Assembly (NCBI RefSeq): GCF_000739615.1
Contig: NZ_BATP01000025.1
Location: forward strand, 94,949-158,948
Direction of reading: 5' to 3'
DNA from: Haloferula sp. BvORR071
GTDB lineage: Bacteria > Verrucomicrobiota > Verrucomicrobiia > Verrucomicrobiales > Akkermansiaceae
DNA: 64,000 nucleotides
In this document: one piece after another, positions 26,599 to 34,711 of the stretch
How the letters are laid out: each line of letters starts with the position of its first letter
How positions within the stretch are numbered: the first letter of the stretch is position 1
Position numbers and translations under genes: made by a program
The notes under the pieces: generated by a model
Databases searched by the model: none
What the model was told of the DNA's origin: nothing
What the model saw: the letters and a program-made list of their open reading frames with translations, nothing else

Positions 26599-27564
26599 AT
26601 GGAGCCCTATCGGCGATTTCCACTCACCAACATGGATGTTTTTGCTTCCAATTCATCACAACCATGGAATAGCAAATCCATCGTGTCGCCCGCCCCTGAT
26701 CCCACTCCCGCCTTCCTGTCACGTCAGGTGGAGTCGTCACGGGTCTTCTTCTTCGATGATCCGGACAGCTCCGGCTTCGAGGTGAAATGCGGTGGCATCG
26801 AGCATTGCCAGCCGGACTACCGCATCGACCGCGAGAACTTCCCTTGGTTCCTGCTCGAGTTCGTGCACGGCGGCCGGGGGACTCTCGCGCTCGGCGAACA
26901 GGAAGCCTCGCTGAAGCCGGGTGTCTTCTTCCTCTACGGGCCGGGAATGCCGCATCACATCGCCACCGATCCGGCCAAGCCGCTGGTGAAGTACTTCGTC
27001 GGCTTCTCCGGCAGCGAGGCCGCAGCCTTCCTGGAACGCTACGACCTCCAGCCCGGCACCATCTCCCAGTGCCTGAAGGCCGAGCCGATCCGCCGCGCCT
27101 TCGATTCCCTGATCGAGCGCGGCTCGCGGAACTCCAGCTACTCGCGCCCACTCTGCACCGCGATCGTCCAGCAGCTCCTCTTGATGTGCCGCGAGGACGC
27201 CGTCGATGCCGAGGGCACCGACACCCGCGCCTTCGCGACCTTCAGCCGCGTGAAAGCGCACATCGAAGGCCACTTCCTCGAACTCGCCTCGCTGGAATCG
27301 GTCGCCACCGCCTGCGAACTCGACGCGCCCTACATCTGCCGGCTCTTCAGCCGCTTCCACGACGAGAGCCCCTACCAGTTCCTCACCCGCCTGCGCATGC
27401 AGCACGCCGCGGTGCTGCTGCTGGAGGAAGGCACCAGCGTGAAGGAAGTCGCCCACGCCACCGGCTTCCCCGATCCCTTCCACTTCTCCCGCGTTTTCAA
27501 ATCCATCCACCGCGTGCCGCCCTCGCGTTTCCGCCAGGCGATCCACGCCAAGCAACCGCGCTAA
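26599..27564 (+). CDS. AraC-family transcriptional regulator of the fucose genes
   Basis: 321 aa from ATG 26599; ATG 26632 (MDVFASNSSQ) is an alternative start. Residues ~60-170 form an AraC cupin-like sugar-sensing domain (FLLEFVHGGRGTLALGEQ, GVFFLYGPGMPHH). The C-terminal ~100 residues hold two helix-turn-helix motifs: LASLESVATACELDAPYICRL and TSVKEVAHATGFPDPFHFSR, followed by the signature FKSIHRVPPSRFRQ. It lies directly upstream of the aldolase gene (3 nt) and divergent from fucI, so it most likely activates the fucose operons in response to the sugar. The inducer is inferred from the neighbours. Confidence 0.92.
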   Translation: MEPYRRFPLTNMDVFASNSSQPWNSKSIVSPAPDPTPAFLSRQVESSRVFFFDDPDSSGFEVKCGGIEHCQPDYRIDRENFPWFLLEFVHGGRGTLALGEQEASLKPGVFFLYGPGMPHHIATDPAKPLVKYFVGFSGSEAAAFLERYDLQPGTISQCLKAEPIRRAFDSLIERGSRNSSYSRPLCTAIVQQLLLMCREDAVDAEGTDTRAFATFSRVKAHIEGHFLELASLESVATACELDAPYICRLFSRFHDESPYQFLTRLRMQHAAVLLLEEGTSVKEVAHATGFPDPFHFSRVFKSIHRVPPSRFRQAIHAKQPR

Positions 27565-27567
27565 GCC

Positions 27568-28332
27568 ATGTCCACTGCCGCCACCCTCCAAGAACTCGTC
27601 CAGCTCTCCCGCGAACTCGGCCGCGAAGACCGCCATCTCGCGATCCTCGGCGAGGGCAATACCTCCTCCGATCTTGGCGACGGCAGCTTCCTGGTAAAAG
27701 CCTCCGGCACCTCCCTGAGCACCATGTCCGCGGATGGCTTGTCCCGCGTTTCGCACGCGAAGGTGGATGCCCTGTTAGATCGCAGCGACCTCAGCGAGCA
27801 GGACATCGAGGACGGCTTGGTCGCCTGCCTCGCGGACCCCACTCACAAGAAGCCATCGGTCGAAACCTTCCTCCACTCGCTCTGCCTGCGCGAGCCCGGC
27901 GTGAAATGGGTCGGCCACACCCACACCGTTTCCGTGCTCTCTATTCTGGCGAGCAAGCTGGGCTCCAAGCCCTTCCTCCGCCACGTCTGCCCGGATGCCA
28001 TCGTCGTCTGCGGCCGCCATGTACTACTGATCCCGTACATCAATCCCGGCCTCGACCTCGCCATCGCCATCCGCGACGGCCTCGCCCGCTTCCGCGCCGA
28101 GCATGGCAAGCCACCCAAGGTCATCCTTATGGAGAACCACGGCCCAGTCGCCCTCGGCTCCAGTAGCGCGGAAGTCCTGAACATCATGCTGATGCTCGAC
28201 AAGTGGGCCCGCGTGCTCCTCGGCAGCTTCGCCGCCGGCGGCCCGAACTTCCTCTCCGAGGAAGACGCCGCCAAGATCGACCAACGCCTCGACGAAGCCT
28301 ACCGCCGCAAGATGATCGAGGCGAAGGCGTGA
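27568..28332 (+). CDS. Class II aldolase/epimerase, probable L-fuculose-phosphate aldolase
   Basis: 254 aa. The class II aldolase/adducin fold is shown by GEGNTSS near residue 27 (phosphate-binding loop), KASGTSLS, ETFLHSLCL with the catalytic-type Glu and a Zn ligand, GHTHT (two Zn-ligand His) and ENHGPVALG with a third His. In E. coli FucA the Zn ligands are His92, His94 and His155, with Glu73 as base; the same residue types are present here. It starts 3 nt after the AraC regulator. It probably cleaves L-fuculose 1-phosphate to dihydroxyacetone phosphate and L-lactaldehyde, but no fuculokinase gene is present, so a different phosphorylated or even non-phosphorylated sugar is possible. Confidence 0.88.
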   Translation: MSTAATLQELVQLSRELGREDRHLAILGEGNTSSDLGDGSFLVKASGTSLSTMSADGLSRVSHAKVDALLDRSDLSEQDIEDGLVACLADPTHKKPSVETFLHSLCLREPGVKWVGHTHTVSVLSILASKLGSKPFLRHVCPDAIVVCGRHVLLIPYINPGLDLAIAIRDGLARFRAEHGKPPKVILMENHGPVALGSSSAEVLNIMLMLDKWARVLLGSFAAGGPNFLSEEDAAKIDQRLDEAYRRKMIEAKA

Positions 28333-28453
28333 AGTGCTTCAGCCGAACAGCGCCCTAACACCCGGGTGCCTCTTAGCCGGGTGCGCGGAGCCACTGGCCC
28401 GCAGAACGGTCCCCAACTGCCCGCAGCCCCATCCAGCTCCGTAGACCCCAAGC

Positions 28454-29596
28454 TCAGAAGCCGTAATTCACCGCTAGTTTCCGTTCCGGCTTGCGAACCG
28501 GCTTCCCGGTCGCATCGATCAAAACCGGCGTGACCGCGACCGCAACCCGCGAACCGTCGGGCAGCGTTTGCACCGACAGGCGGGTGCCGAAGTCAGGCGC
28601 ATAGCCCGCGTCCTCAATGTGCACGTGCTTGCCGCCATTGGTCCTGCCTGCGGTATCCGAATAGGATGTTTTCAGAAGATGGCCTCCTCCCAAGCTTCCC
28701 GCTTGCATGCGAAGAACCTTGCCACCCATGGGAGATCTCGTGTCTTCGCTCCAGTCGCACAGGCCAACCTCATACTGACGAGTCGTGATCGAGGGAATTG
28801 TCTGAACCTTCACCCCTCTGCTCCTTTCCAAATCCTTGAGCAAGCGCTTCGCGGTCTTCTCGTCAAAGCCACCACCAGAGGGAGCGGTCCACTTGGATCC
28901 CGCAGGAATTTCGAAGACCTGCGCCTGCATCTGAAATTGCACCGGCAAGTCACCGATGGTCCCGGCGATCGCCGAAGAAACGGCGAGCACATCCCCGGCG
29001 CTACGGGTTTCCATGCTCAGCTTGCTCCCTGTAAGCGAAAACCGGGTGGAATCGTCGAGATCGATGCCGAAGTTGGTCAAGGCGCTGCGCACATCCCTCG
29101 CATTCCCCTTTTCACCCAAGCGCGCCACAAAGTCAGGCGGCACCGAGAAGGTCTCTTTCACCAGCTCCCCGTTTTCCTGCACACGCGGGGCCTTGAAGCG
29201 GTAGGTGCTACCATCTCGCTCCACGGTCATTTCCGCGGCAGCGGCGATGACCCTGACGGAATTGTCCAAGGTCCGGGGTGCCTCCAGCTTGACCCGAAGG
29301 GGCTTCTCCGGTCCCGGCGGCAGCTCGAAAGCGAGCTTCAGGGGCTTTTCACCGGTCTTGCTGCAGAGCTGCTCATAAGAGACCCGCACCTTGTCCAAGG
29401 CGGCCGATGGCGTCAGCCCGCTGACCTTGATCTCCTCCACCAAATAGAAGTTCTTCAATGGATCGGCCTTGGAGGAGGCCATCGCCTTCCCACCGGACTG
29501 GCTATTCTGCGCCGCACCAAATCCACAGCTACTGCCGGTCCACACCCACGCGAAGGAAGTCAACGCGATGCCCGCGGTCGCCAACAAGTTCTTCAT
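28454..29596 (-). CDS. Exported protein with weak secretin-like features
   Basis: 380 aa from ATG 29596, which gives a signal peptide (KNLLATAGIALTSFAWVW). Residues ~40-110 (NFYLVEEIKVSGLTPSAAL, YEQLCSKTGEKPLKLAFEL) resemble short secretin/TonB N-terminal-like beta-alpha domains. The middle part has paired RSALTNFGIDLDD and LSMETRSAGDVL segments like secretin N1 modules. Near residue 255, GVKVQTIPSITTRQYEVG recalls the secretin core motif. The final part has a beta-rich DGSRVAVAVTPVLIDATGKPV. It is too short for a full secretin. It may be a secretin-derived envelope protein; function unknown. Single gene, separated from the aldolase by a 121-nt gap in which I see nothing notable. Confidence 0.65.
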   Translation of the reverse strand: MKNLLATAGIALTSFAWVWTGSSCGFGAAQNSQSGGKAMASSKADPLKNFYLVEEIKVSGLTPSAALDKVRVSYEQLCSKTGEKPLKLAFELPPGPEKPLRVKLEAPRTLDNSVRVIAAAAEMTVERDGSTYRFKAPRVQENGELVKETFSVPPDFVARLGEKGNARDVRSALTNFGIDLDDSTRFSLTGSKLSMETRSAGDVLAVSSAIAGTIGDLPVQFQMQAQVFEIPAGSKWTAPSGGGFDEKTAKRLLKDLERSRGVKVQTIPSITTRQYEVGLCDWSEDTRSPMGGKVLRMQAGSLGGGHLLKTSYSDTAGRTNGGKHVHIEDAGYAPDFGTRLSVQTLPDGSRVAVAVTPVLIDATGKPVRKPERKLAVNYGF

Positions 29597-29640
29597 AACT
29601 CGCCATGCTGCCGGGAACTCATCCCTTGGCAAGCAGGCTC

Positions 29641-30105
29641 TCAGTCTTCGAAACCCGCATCCACCAGCAGGTTCCGCCCGGTCGCCGCACCCACCGCGAG
29701 CACATCACAACGCTCGTTCTCCTTGTGACCCGCGTGCCCGCGCACCCATTTCCAGGTCATCTTGTGGATGTCCGCCGCAGCGGAAAGACGCAGCCACAGA
29801 TCCTGGTTCTTCACCGGCTGGTTGGAGGCCGTACGCCAGCCCTTCGCCTTCCAGCCCTTGATCCAGTTCTTCACCATCGCATCGATGACGTAGCGCGAAT
29901 CGGACAGCAGCTCGACCTCGCATGGCTCCTTCAAGGTCTCCAGCGCCACAATCGTCGCCAGCAGCTCCATCCGGTTGTTCGTAGTGCGAGTGTAGCCCTT
30001 CGCCAGCTCCAGGCGGTGCTTGCCGCAGACCATCACCACTCCATATCCGCCCGGTCCGGGATTTCCCCGGCAAGCCCCATCGGTATGGATCGTCACGCGC
30101 CGCAT
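29641..30105 (-). CDS. rnhA: Ribonuclease HI
   Basis: 154 aa, the usual length for bacterial RNase HI (E. coli 155 aa). It cleaves RNA in RNA/DNA hybrids, removing R-loops and primers. The four acidic active-site residues are visible: Asp in HTDGACRGNPGPGGYG, Glu in NNRMELLA, Asp in LSDSRYVIDAM and Asp in NERCDVLA, plus the conserved His in RGHAGHKENER. The handle region KNWIKGWKAKGW is of the E. coli type. It overlaps nothing and begins 45 nt after the exported protein's ATG on the same strand. Confidence 0.96.
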   Translation of the reverse strand: MRRVTIHTDGACRGNPGPGGYGVVMVCGKHRLELAKGYTRTTNNRMELLATIVALETLKEPCEVELLSDSRYVIDAMVKNWIKGWKAKGWRTASNQPVKNQDLWLRLSAAADIHKMTWKWVRGHAGHKENERCDVLAVGAATGRNLLVDAGFED

Positions 30106-30159
30106 TAGCGCGCGGAGGGAAGCGGGGATTTCACCCCTCGGCTAGGCTTAAAGGCAGTG

Positions 30160-30260
30160 AACCGCGAAAAACGCGAAACTCCGCGAAATCCAAACAACCA
30201 TCAAAGGCATCCCTGCTTCCTGCCTTTCAAATTTCGCGGCCTTTCGCGTTTTTCGCGGTT
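30160..30260. repeat. Intergenic hairpin element C (long CGCGAA hairpin)
   Basis: AACCGCGAAAAACGCGAAA (30160-30178) is perfectly inverted at 30242-30260. Inside it CCGCGAAAT (30181-30189) pairs with 30231-30239, and AAAGGCA (30203-30209) with TGCCTTT (30221-30227). The whole 101-nt element can fold into one hairpin with 35 bp. It fills the gap between rnhA and the nucleoside transporter gene and has the same motif grammar as elements A and B. Confidence 0.8.
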
Positions 30261-30381
30261 AAGAATCCGGCCCCCCTACTACTCCGTAACCGAAGAGAAC
30301 TTGGCGGCCATCCAAGGATTTGCGAAGAAGCCGATGCTCCCGGCCCGTTCCCTGCTAGCGCCTCCCGCCGCCTAACCGCCT

Positions 30382-31674
30382 ATGCTCATCGATATCGCCC
30401 GCGCCATCCTCGGTCTCGCCGTTCTGATAGCTTTGGGCGTGGCCTTCTCGGAAAACCGGCGGGCCATCGATTGGAAATTGGTCGGCGGCGGGCTCCTGCT
30501 CCAGCTCATCCTCGCCCTGCTCTTCCTGGTCGTTCCCGGCGGCAATTGGATCTTCGACCAGCTCGCCGCCTTCTTCATCTGGGTCACCGACTTCTCCCAA
30601 GAGGGAGCGAAGTTCGTCTTCGGCCCGCTCGCGGATCCGGCTTCGCTCGGCCCCGTCTTCGGCGGCGGCAAGGCCGTCGTCTTCGCCTGCTACGTGCTCC
30701 CCACCATCATCTTCTTCTCCGCACTGTGCTCGCTGCTCTACTACTGCGGCATCTTGCAGAAGGTGGTGTGGGCCTTCGCATGGGTGACCAAGCGCTTCAT
30801 GAAGCTCTCCGGCGCGGAGTCGCTGGCAGCGGCGGCGGAGATCTTCCTCGGCCAGACCGAGTCGCCGCTGATGATCAAGCCCTACATCGACCGCATGAAC
30901 CGCAGCGAGATCTTCGCGCTTATGACCGGCGGCATGGCCACCATCGCCGGGGGCGTGCTGCTGGCCTACATCGGCTTCCTCGGCGGCAATGATCCGGCGC
31001 AAAAGATCGCCTTCGCCAAGTTCCTGCTCTGCGGCTCCTTCATGGCCGCACCCGCCTCGCTGGTGGTCGCCAAGCTCCTGATCCCCCAGACCGAGCAGAT
31101 CGATGACTCGCTGCACGTGCCGAAGGACAAGCTCGGCGCGAACCTGCTGGATGCACTGGCCAATGGCACTTCAGAGGGCCTCAAGCTCGCCGCCAATGTC
31201 GGCGCCATGCTTATTGCCTTCATCGCCTTCGCCGCGCTGGTGAATGGCTGCCTGGCGAAGATCCACCCGAACCTCTCGCTCGATATCCTGCTCGGCTACC
31301 TCTTCGCCCCCGTCGCTTGGATCATCGGCGTGGAAACCGCGGACATCTCGAAGGTCGGCTCCCTGATCGGCACCAAACTGGTCTTCACCGAATTCCTCGC
31401 CTACGAGCAACTCGGGAAGCTGAAAGCCGCCAGCGGCTTGGCCCCGAAATCGATCTTCCTCGCCACCTTCGCGCTCTGCGGCTTCGCGAACTTCGCCTCG
31501 ATCGGAATCCAGCTCGGCGGCACCGGCAGCATCGCCCCCGGCCAGCGCCCGACCATCGCGGCACTGGGCTTCAAGGCGGTCCTCGCCGGCACCATGGCCA
31601 CCCTGATGACCGCCACCCTGGCGGGCGCAATGTATCACTGGGCGGCGGGCGCGATGTATCAACTCGCAAAGTAA
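30382..31674 (+). CDS. NupC-type concentrative nucleoside transporter
   Basis: 430 aa with about ten hydrophobic segments. Family marks are the N-terminal LLLQLILALLFLVVPGG, CYVLPTIIFFSALCSLLYYCG, the substrate/cation-site motif FLGQTESPLMIKPYI, and a C-terminal FALCGFANFASIGIQLGG. These define the CNT family (NupC), which imports nucleosides with H+ or Na+. E. coli NupC is 400 aa. It is a single gene preceded by hairpin element C and followed after 79 nt by a histidine kinase gene. The ion used cannot be read with certainty. Confidence 0.94.
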   Translation: MLIDIARAILGLAVLIALGVAFSENRRAIDWKLVGGGLLLQLILALLFLVVPGGNWIFDQLAAFFIWVTDFSQEGAKFVFGPLADPASLGPVFGGGKAVVFACYVLPTIIFFSALCSLLYYCGILQKVVWAFAWVTKRFMKLSGAESLAAAAEIFLGQTESPLMIKPYIDRMNRSEIFALMTGGMATIAGGVLLAYIGFLGGNDPAQKIAFAKFLLCGSFMAAPASLVVAKLLIPQTEQIDDSLHVPKDKLGANLLDALANGTSEGLKLAANVGAMLIAFIAFAALVNGCLAKIHPNLSLDILLGYLFAPVAWIIGVETADISKVGSLIGTKLVFTEFLAYEQLGKLKAASGLAPKSIFLATFALCGFANFASIGIQLGGTGSIAPGQRPTIAALGFKAVLAGTMATLMTATLAGAMYHWAAGAMYQLAK

Positions 31675-31753
31675 GCCTGACAGCCTTTCCCACATTTCGG
31701 ATTTTCAGGGGGCCCTCAGGACGCTAAGCAAGCGCCCCCTCCCCGGGATACGC

Positions 31754-33406
31754 ATGAGCGCCGAAGCTTCAGATCTGCAGCGGCCGGCCAGCGAGCAGCT
31801 TGACTCGCTGATCGAGCGCATCGGCGTGGTGCCGCTCGAGGAAATCGTCCGCGACCTGCTGCAGCACAGCGCAAATGCCCTCCAAGTCGAGCGGGTCGGC
31901 TACTGGAGTATGGAAGGCGGCGGCCGCGCGATCTGCCGCGAATACCAGTTCGAACTCTCCGGCAACCGCTTCGACAGCGACAAGCTGCGCCTCGAATCCG
32001 CCGATTTCCCCTCCTATTTCAAGGCCCTCCACCACGGCTCGAACCTCGTCGTGTCCGACGACACGATGGAGGACCCGCGCCTGACCGAGTTCCGCGAGAC
32101 CTACTTCAGGCCGCTCGGCATCCGCGCCATGCTCGATGCGCCGGTCCACCGCCATGGCCGGCTCTTCGGCGTGGTCTGCCACGAACACGTCGGTGAGACC
32201 CGCCACTGGGCGCCTTCCGAGGTCGATTTCGCCCGCTATGTCGCCCAGTGGGTCGCCTTGGCGGTGGAAATCGATGGCCGCCAGCGGGCCGAAATCGCCC
32301 TCCGCGAGAGCCAGGCACGCTACCGGATGGTGCTCGAGCACTCGCCGACGCCGACCTTGGTGCTCGATCTGGAAGAGAACGGCCGCTTCTTGGAGGCCAA
32401 TGACGCCGCGGCACGCTTCTACGGGGTCACCCGCGAGCAATTGCTGGCGGGCGGCCCGGTCGATTTCAGCCCGGAATTCCAGCCGGACGGCCGCGCCAGC
32501 ACCGAGTCCGCCCGCGAAAAAATCAGCCTCGCCCTCGACGGCGAGGAGCCGCGCTTCGATTGGGTCCACCTCCATGGCGACGGCCACCTGATCCCCTGCT
32601 CCGTCCACCTCGCCCGCATGCCAGGCCGGATGAACCCGCGGGTAATCGCCACGGTCATCGACAAGACCGAGCAACTGCGCACCGAGGAAACCATGCGCCG
32701 GGCGCTGGAGAATGAACGCGAGCTGAGCGACCTGCGCTCCCGCTTCACCGCCATCGTCTCCCACGAATTCCGCACTCCGCTCGGCGTGATCATGTCCGCC
32801 ATCGAGCTGCTGCGGAACTACCACGACCGCCTGGACGTGGACCGCCGCAGCGATCTCTTCGAGGACATCCACACCGCCACCAAACGGATGGGCGACCTGA
32901 TGGAGCAGGTGCTGGTGCTGGGCGGCGCAGACGCCGGCAAGCTGGCCTACACCCCGGAGCCGATGGACTTGGCAGCGGTCTGCGAGAAGCTGATCGACGA
33001 GTCGCTCTCCGCCACCGTCCGCAAGTGCCCGATCGAGACCTCCTTCGCTCCGGATCTAACCGGCGCGACCGGCAGCGAGTCGCTGCTCCGGCATATCTTC
33101 TCCAACCTCCTCTCGAACGCCGCGAAATACTCCCCTGCAGGGACCCCCGTGGAATTTTCGGTGCAGCGCGATGACGACCATGCCGTCTTTACCGTCCGCG
33201 ACCGCGGAATCGGCATCCCGGCAGAAGACCAACCGCGGATGTTCGAAGCCTTCCACCGCGCGCGGAATGTGTCGGACATCGCGGGCAGCGGCCTCGGCCT
33301 GCTGATTACCAAGCGCTGCGTGGAACTCCACGGCGGCAGCATCGGCTTCGAATCAGCGGCCGGTGAGGGCACCGCCTTCACCGTGCGATTGCCGGTATTT
33401 GCTTAA
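31754..33406 (+). CDS. GAF-PAS sensor histidine kinase
   Basis: 550 aa, cytoplasmic (no membrane segments). Residues ~20-185 form a GAF domain (LQVERVGYWSMEGGGR, LDAPVHRHGRLFGVVCHE). Residues ~190-315 are a PAS domain (SQARYRMVLEHSPTPTLVLDLEENG cut here, FLEANDAAARFYGVTREQLL). The HisKA segment has the phospho-acceptor His337 in FTAIVSHEFRTPLGVIM. The ATPase domain shows the N box IFSNLLSNAAKYSP and G boxes DRGIGIPAEDQPRMFEAFHR and GSGLGLLI. It probably phosphorylates the response regulator encoded at 33926. A globin gene on the opposite strand lies between them, so an oxygen- or NO-related input is possible, but the ligand is not evident. Confidence 0.95.
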   Translation: MSAEASDLQRPASEQLDSLIERIGVVPLEEIVRDLLQHSANALQVERVGYWSMEGGGRAICREYQFELSGNRFDSDKLRLESADFPSYFKALHHGSNLVVSDDTMEDPRLTEFRETYFRPLGIRAMLDAPVHRHGRLFGVVCHEHVGETRHWAPSEVDFARYVAQWVALAVEIDGRQRAEIALRESQARYRMVLEHSPTPTLVLDLEENGRFLEANDAAARFYGVTREQLLAGGPVDFSPEFQPDGRASTESAREKISLALDGEEPRFDWVHLHGDGHLIPCSVHLARMPGRMNPRVIATVIDKTEQLRTEETMRRALENERELSDLRSRFTAIVSHEFRTPLGVIMSAIELLRNYHDRLDVDRRSDLFEDIHTATKRMGDLMEQVLVLGGADAGKLAYTPEPMDLAAVCEKLIDESLSATVRKCPIETSFAPDLTGATGSESLLRHIFSNLLSNAAKYSPAGTPVEFSVQRDDDHAVFTVRDRGIGIPAEDQPRMFEAFHRARNVSDIAGSGLGLLITKRCVELHGGSIGFESAAGEGTAFTVRLPVFA

Positions 33407-33828
33407 GCCGCCGCCGCATGCTGCGCCACATAGCCCAGCATCGTCCCCGCAATCCTGTGGTAAAGCGCCACCCATGCCTGGCGGACTTCGAGCGTGTAAG
33501 TCTCGCCAAGCACCTCCTCCAGCATCGTGGTCAAGGCGCTGCCGATGGTGGCGTAGTGCCGCGGCCGGAGGCCGTATTCCGAGAGACGGGAGCCGAGCTC
33601 AATCAGCGTTTCTTCCAGCTCAGCCGGCGCATCGAGGAGCTCGACGGCACTGCCAAGCATGGACATCAGCTTGATCGATTGCAGTTCCACATCGGTCTTG
33701 AACAGCGGGCTCAGACCCGGGTCGAGTGCGAAAAGCTGTTCATAAAACAAGGGGGCGGCGAGCTCCGCGTTGCGTTCCAGTTGGTGGAAAGACTTGCGAA
33801 GCCGGCGAATTTGTTCTGCGGTCATCAC
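33403..33828 (-). CDS. Single-domain globin
   Basis: 141 aa, the length of a bacterial single-domain haemoglobin. The globin pattern is present: AAPLFYEQLFALDPGLSPLF (helices A-C with the CD-corner Phe), LMSMLGSAVELLD (E helix region) and YGLRPRHYATIGSALTTML, where His91 is the proximal haem ligand of the F helix. The C-terminal helices read EVRQAWVALYHRIAGTML. There is no reductase domain. It would bind O2, NO or CO and may act in NO detoxification or as part of a sensor. The gene is antisense to its neighbours: its stop overlaps the histidine kinase stop by four bases and its start faces the response-regulator gene. Confidence 0.92.
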   Translation of the reverse strand: MMTAEQIRRLRKSFHQLERNAELAAPLFYEQLFALDPGLSPLFKTDVELQSIKLMSMLGSAVELLDAPAELEETLIELGSRLSEYGLRPRHYATIGSALTTMLEEVLGETYTLEVRQAWVALYHRIAGTMLGYVAQHAAAA

Positions 33829-33925
33829 GGTTACAGCAGAGCAGAACGGCGGGATCTACGCACTACGACTTTGGTCGGATGCTCTGTCTCCAGCTTCGGC
33901 CTGCCACAACTGTCCCGCCCCAGCC

Positions 33926-34579
33926 ATGAAGAAGATCCTCGTGATCGAAGACCAGCCGCAGATGCTCCGCAATCTGGCGATGATGCTCGGCTTCGAAGGA
34001 TATGAAGTGACCACTGCTCCCAACGGCCAAGCCGGGGTGGAGCAAGCTCTGGCTGCACCGCCGGACCTGGTGATCTGCGACGTGATGATGCCGGAGCTCG
34101 ACGGCCACGGCGTGATCCAGACGCTTCGGAAAAATCCCGCCACCGCCACCGTCCCCTTCATTTTCCTGACCGCCCGCAGCGACCGCGAGGATGTCCGCAC
34201 CGGCATGAATTCCGGCGCGGATGACTATTTGGTCAAGCCGGTGCCGCGGGAGGAATTGCTGGCTGCCGTCGAGGCCCGTTTGACCCGCTCCGAGGCCGTG
34301 GAAGCCCGGATCCTGGCCGCGGCCACCGCCGGCGGCTTCGCCCCCGATTTCTCCTCCCACGAGCCGCTGCTCTCCTTGGGCCTGACCAACCGCGAGGCGG
34401 AAGTGCTGCTCTGGGTCTCGCAGGGCAAGAGCAATGCCGACGTGGCCTCGATCCTGGGGATGAGCGAAAAGACGGTGAAGCAGCACCTCGGCAGTATTTT
34501 TACGAAATTAGGGGTAGAAAACCGCAACGCGGCGGCGCTTCAAGCGGTTGAAGTGCTCGGCAAGCCCAAGGCCGTCTAA
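33926..34579 (+). CDS. NarL/LuxR-type response regulator
   Basis: 217 aa from ATG 33926; an open frame further upstream overlaps the globin gene antisense and is not used. The receiver domain (residues 1-~120) has the acidic pocket VIEDQ, the phospho-acceptor Asp52 in VICDVMMPELDG, Thr in FLTARSD and Lys in DDYLVKPVP. The C-terminal LuxR-type helix-turn-helix reads LTNREAEVLLWVSQGKSNAD followed by VASILGMSEKTVKQHLGSIF. It is the likely partner of the GAF-PAS kinase encoded 520 nt upstream. Targets are unknown; autoregulation or control of the divergent globin gene (97-nt gap) is plausible. Confidence 0.95.
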   Translation: MKKILVIEDQPQMLRNLAMMLGFEGYEVTTAPNGQAGVEQALAAPPDLVICDVMMPELDGHGVIQTLRKNPATATVPFIFLTARSDREDVRTGMNSGADDYLVKPVPREELLAAVEARLTRSEAVEARILAAATAGGFAPDFSSHEPLLSLGLTNREAEVLLWVSQGKSNADVASILGMSEKTVKQHLGSIFTKLGVENRNAAALQAVEVLGKPKAV

Positions 34580-34711
34580 ATCGCTGCGGAAATTTTCGGA
34601 TTTCACGATTCCGGGAGTCGCGTAACGTTTTCGTAACCTTCGGCCGCCAAGCTCGTATTCCCCCGGGCCTAAAATCGGCGTCCCCCGGGTTCCGCTCGCA
34701 CCCACCCCTGC

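Noticed and set aside
26787..28166. 459-codon open frame in another frame across the AraC regulator and aldolase
   Set aside because: Pro/Arg-rich translation in a shifted frame of two clear genes.
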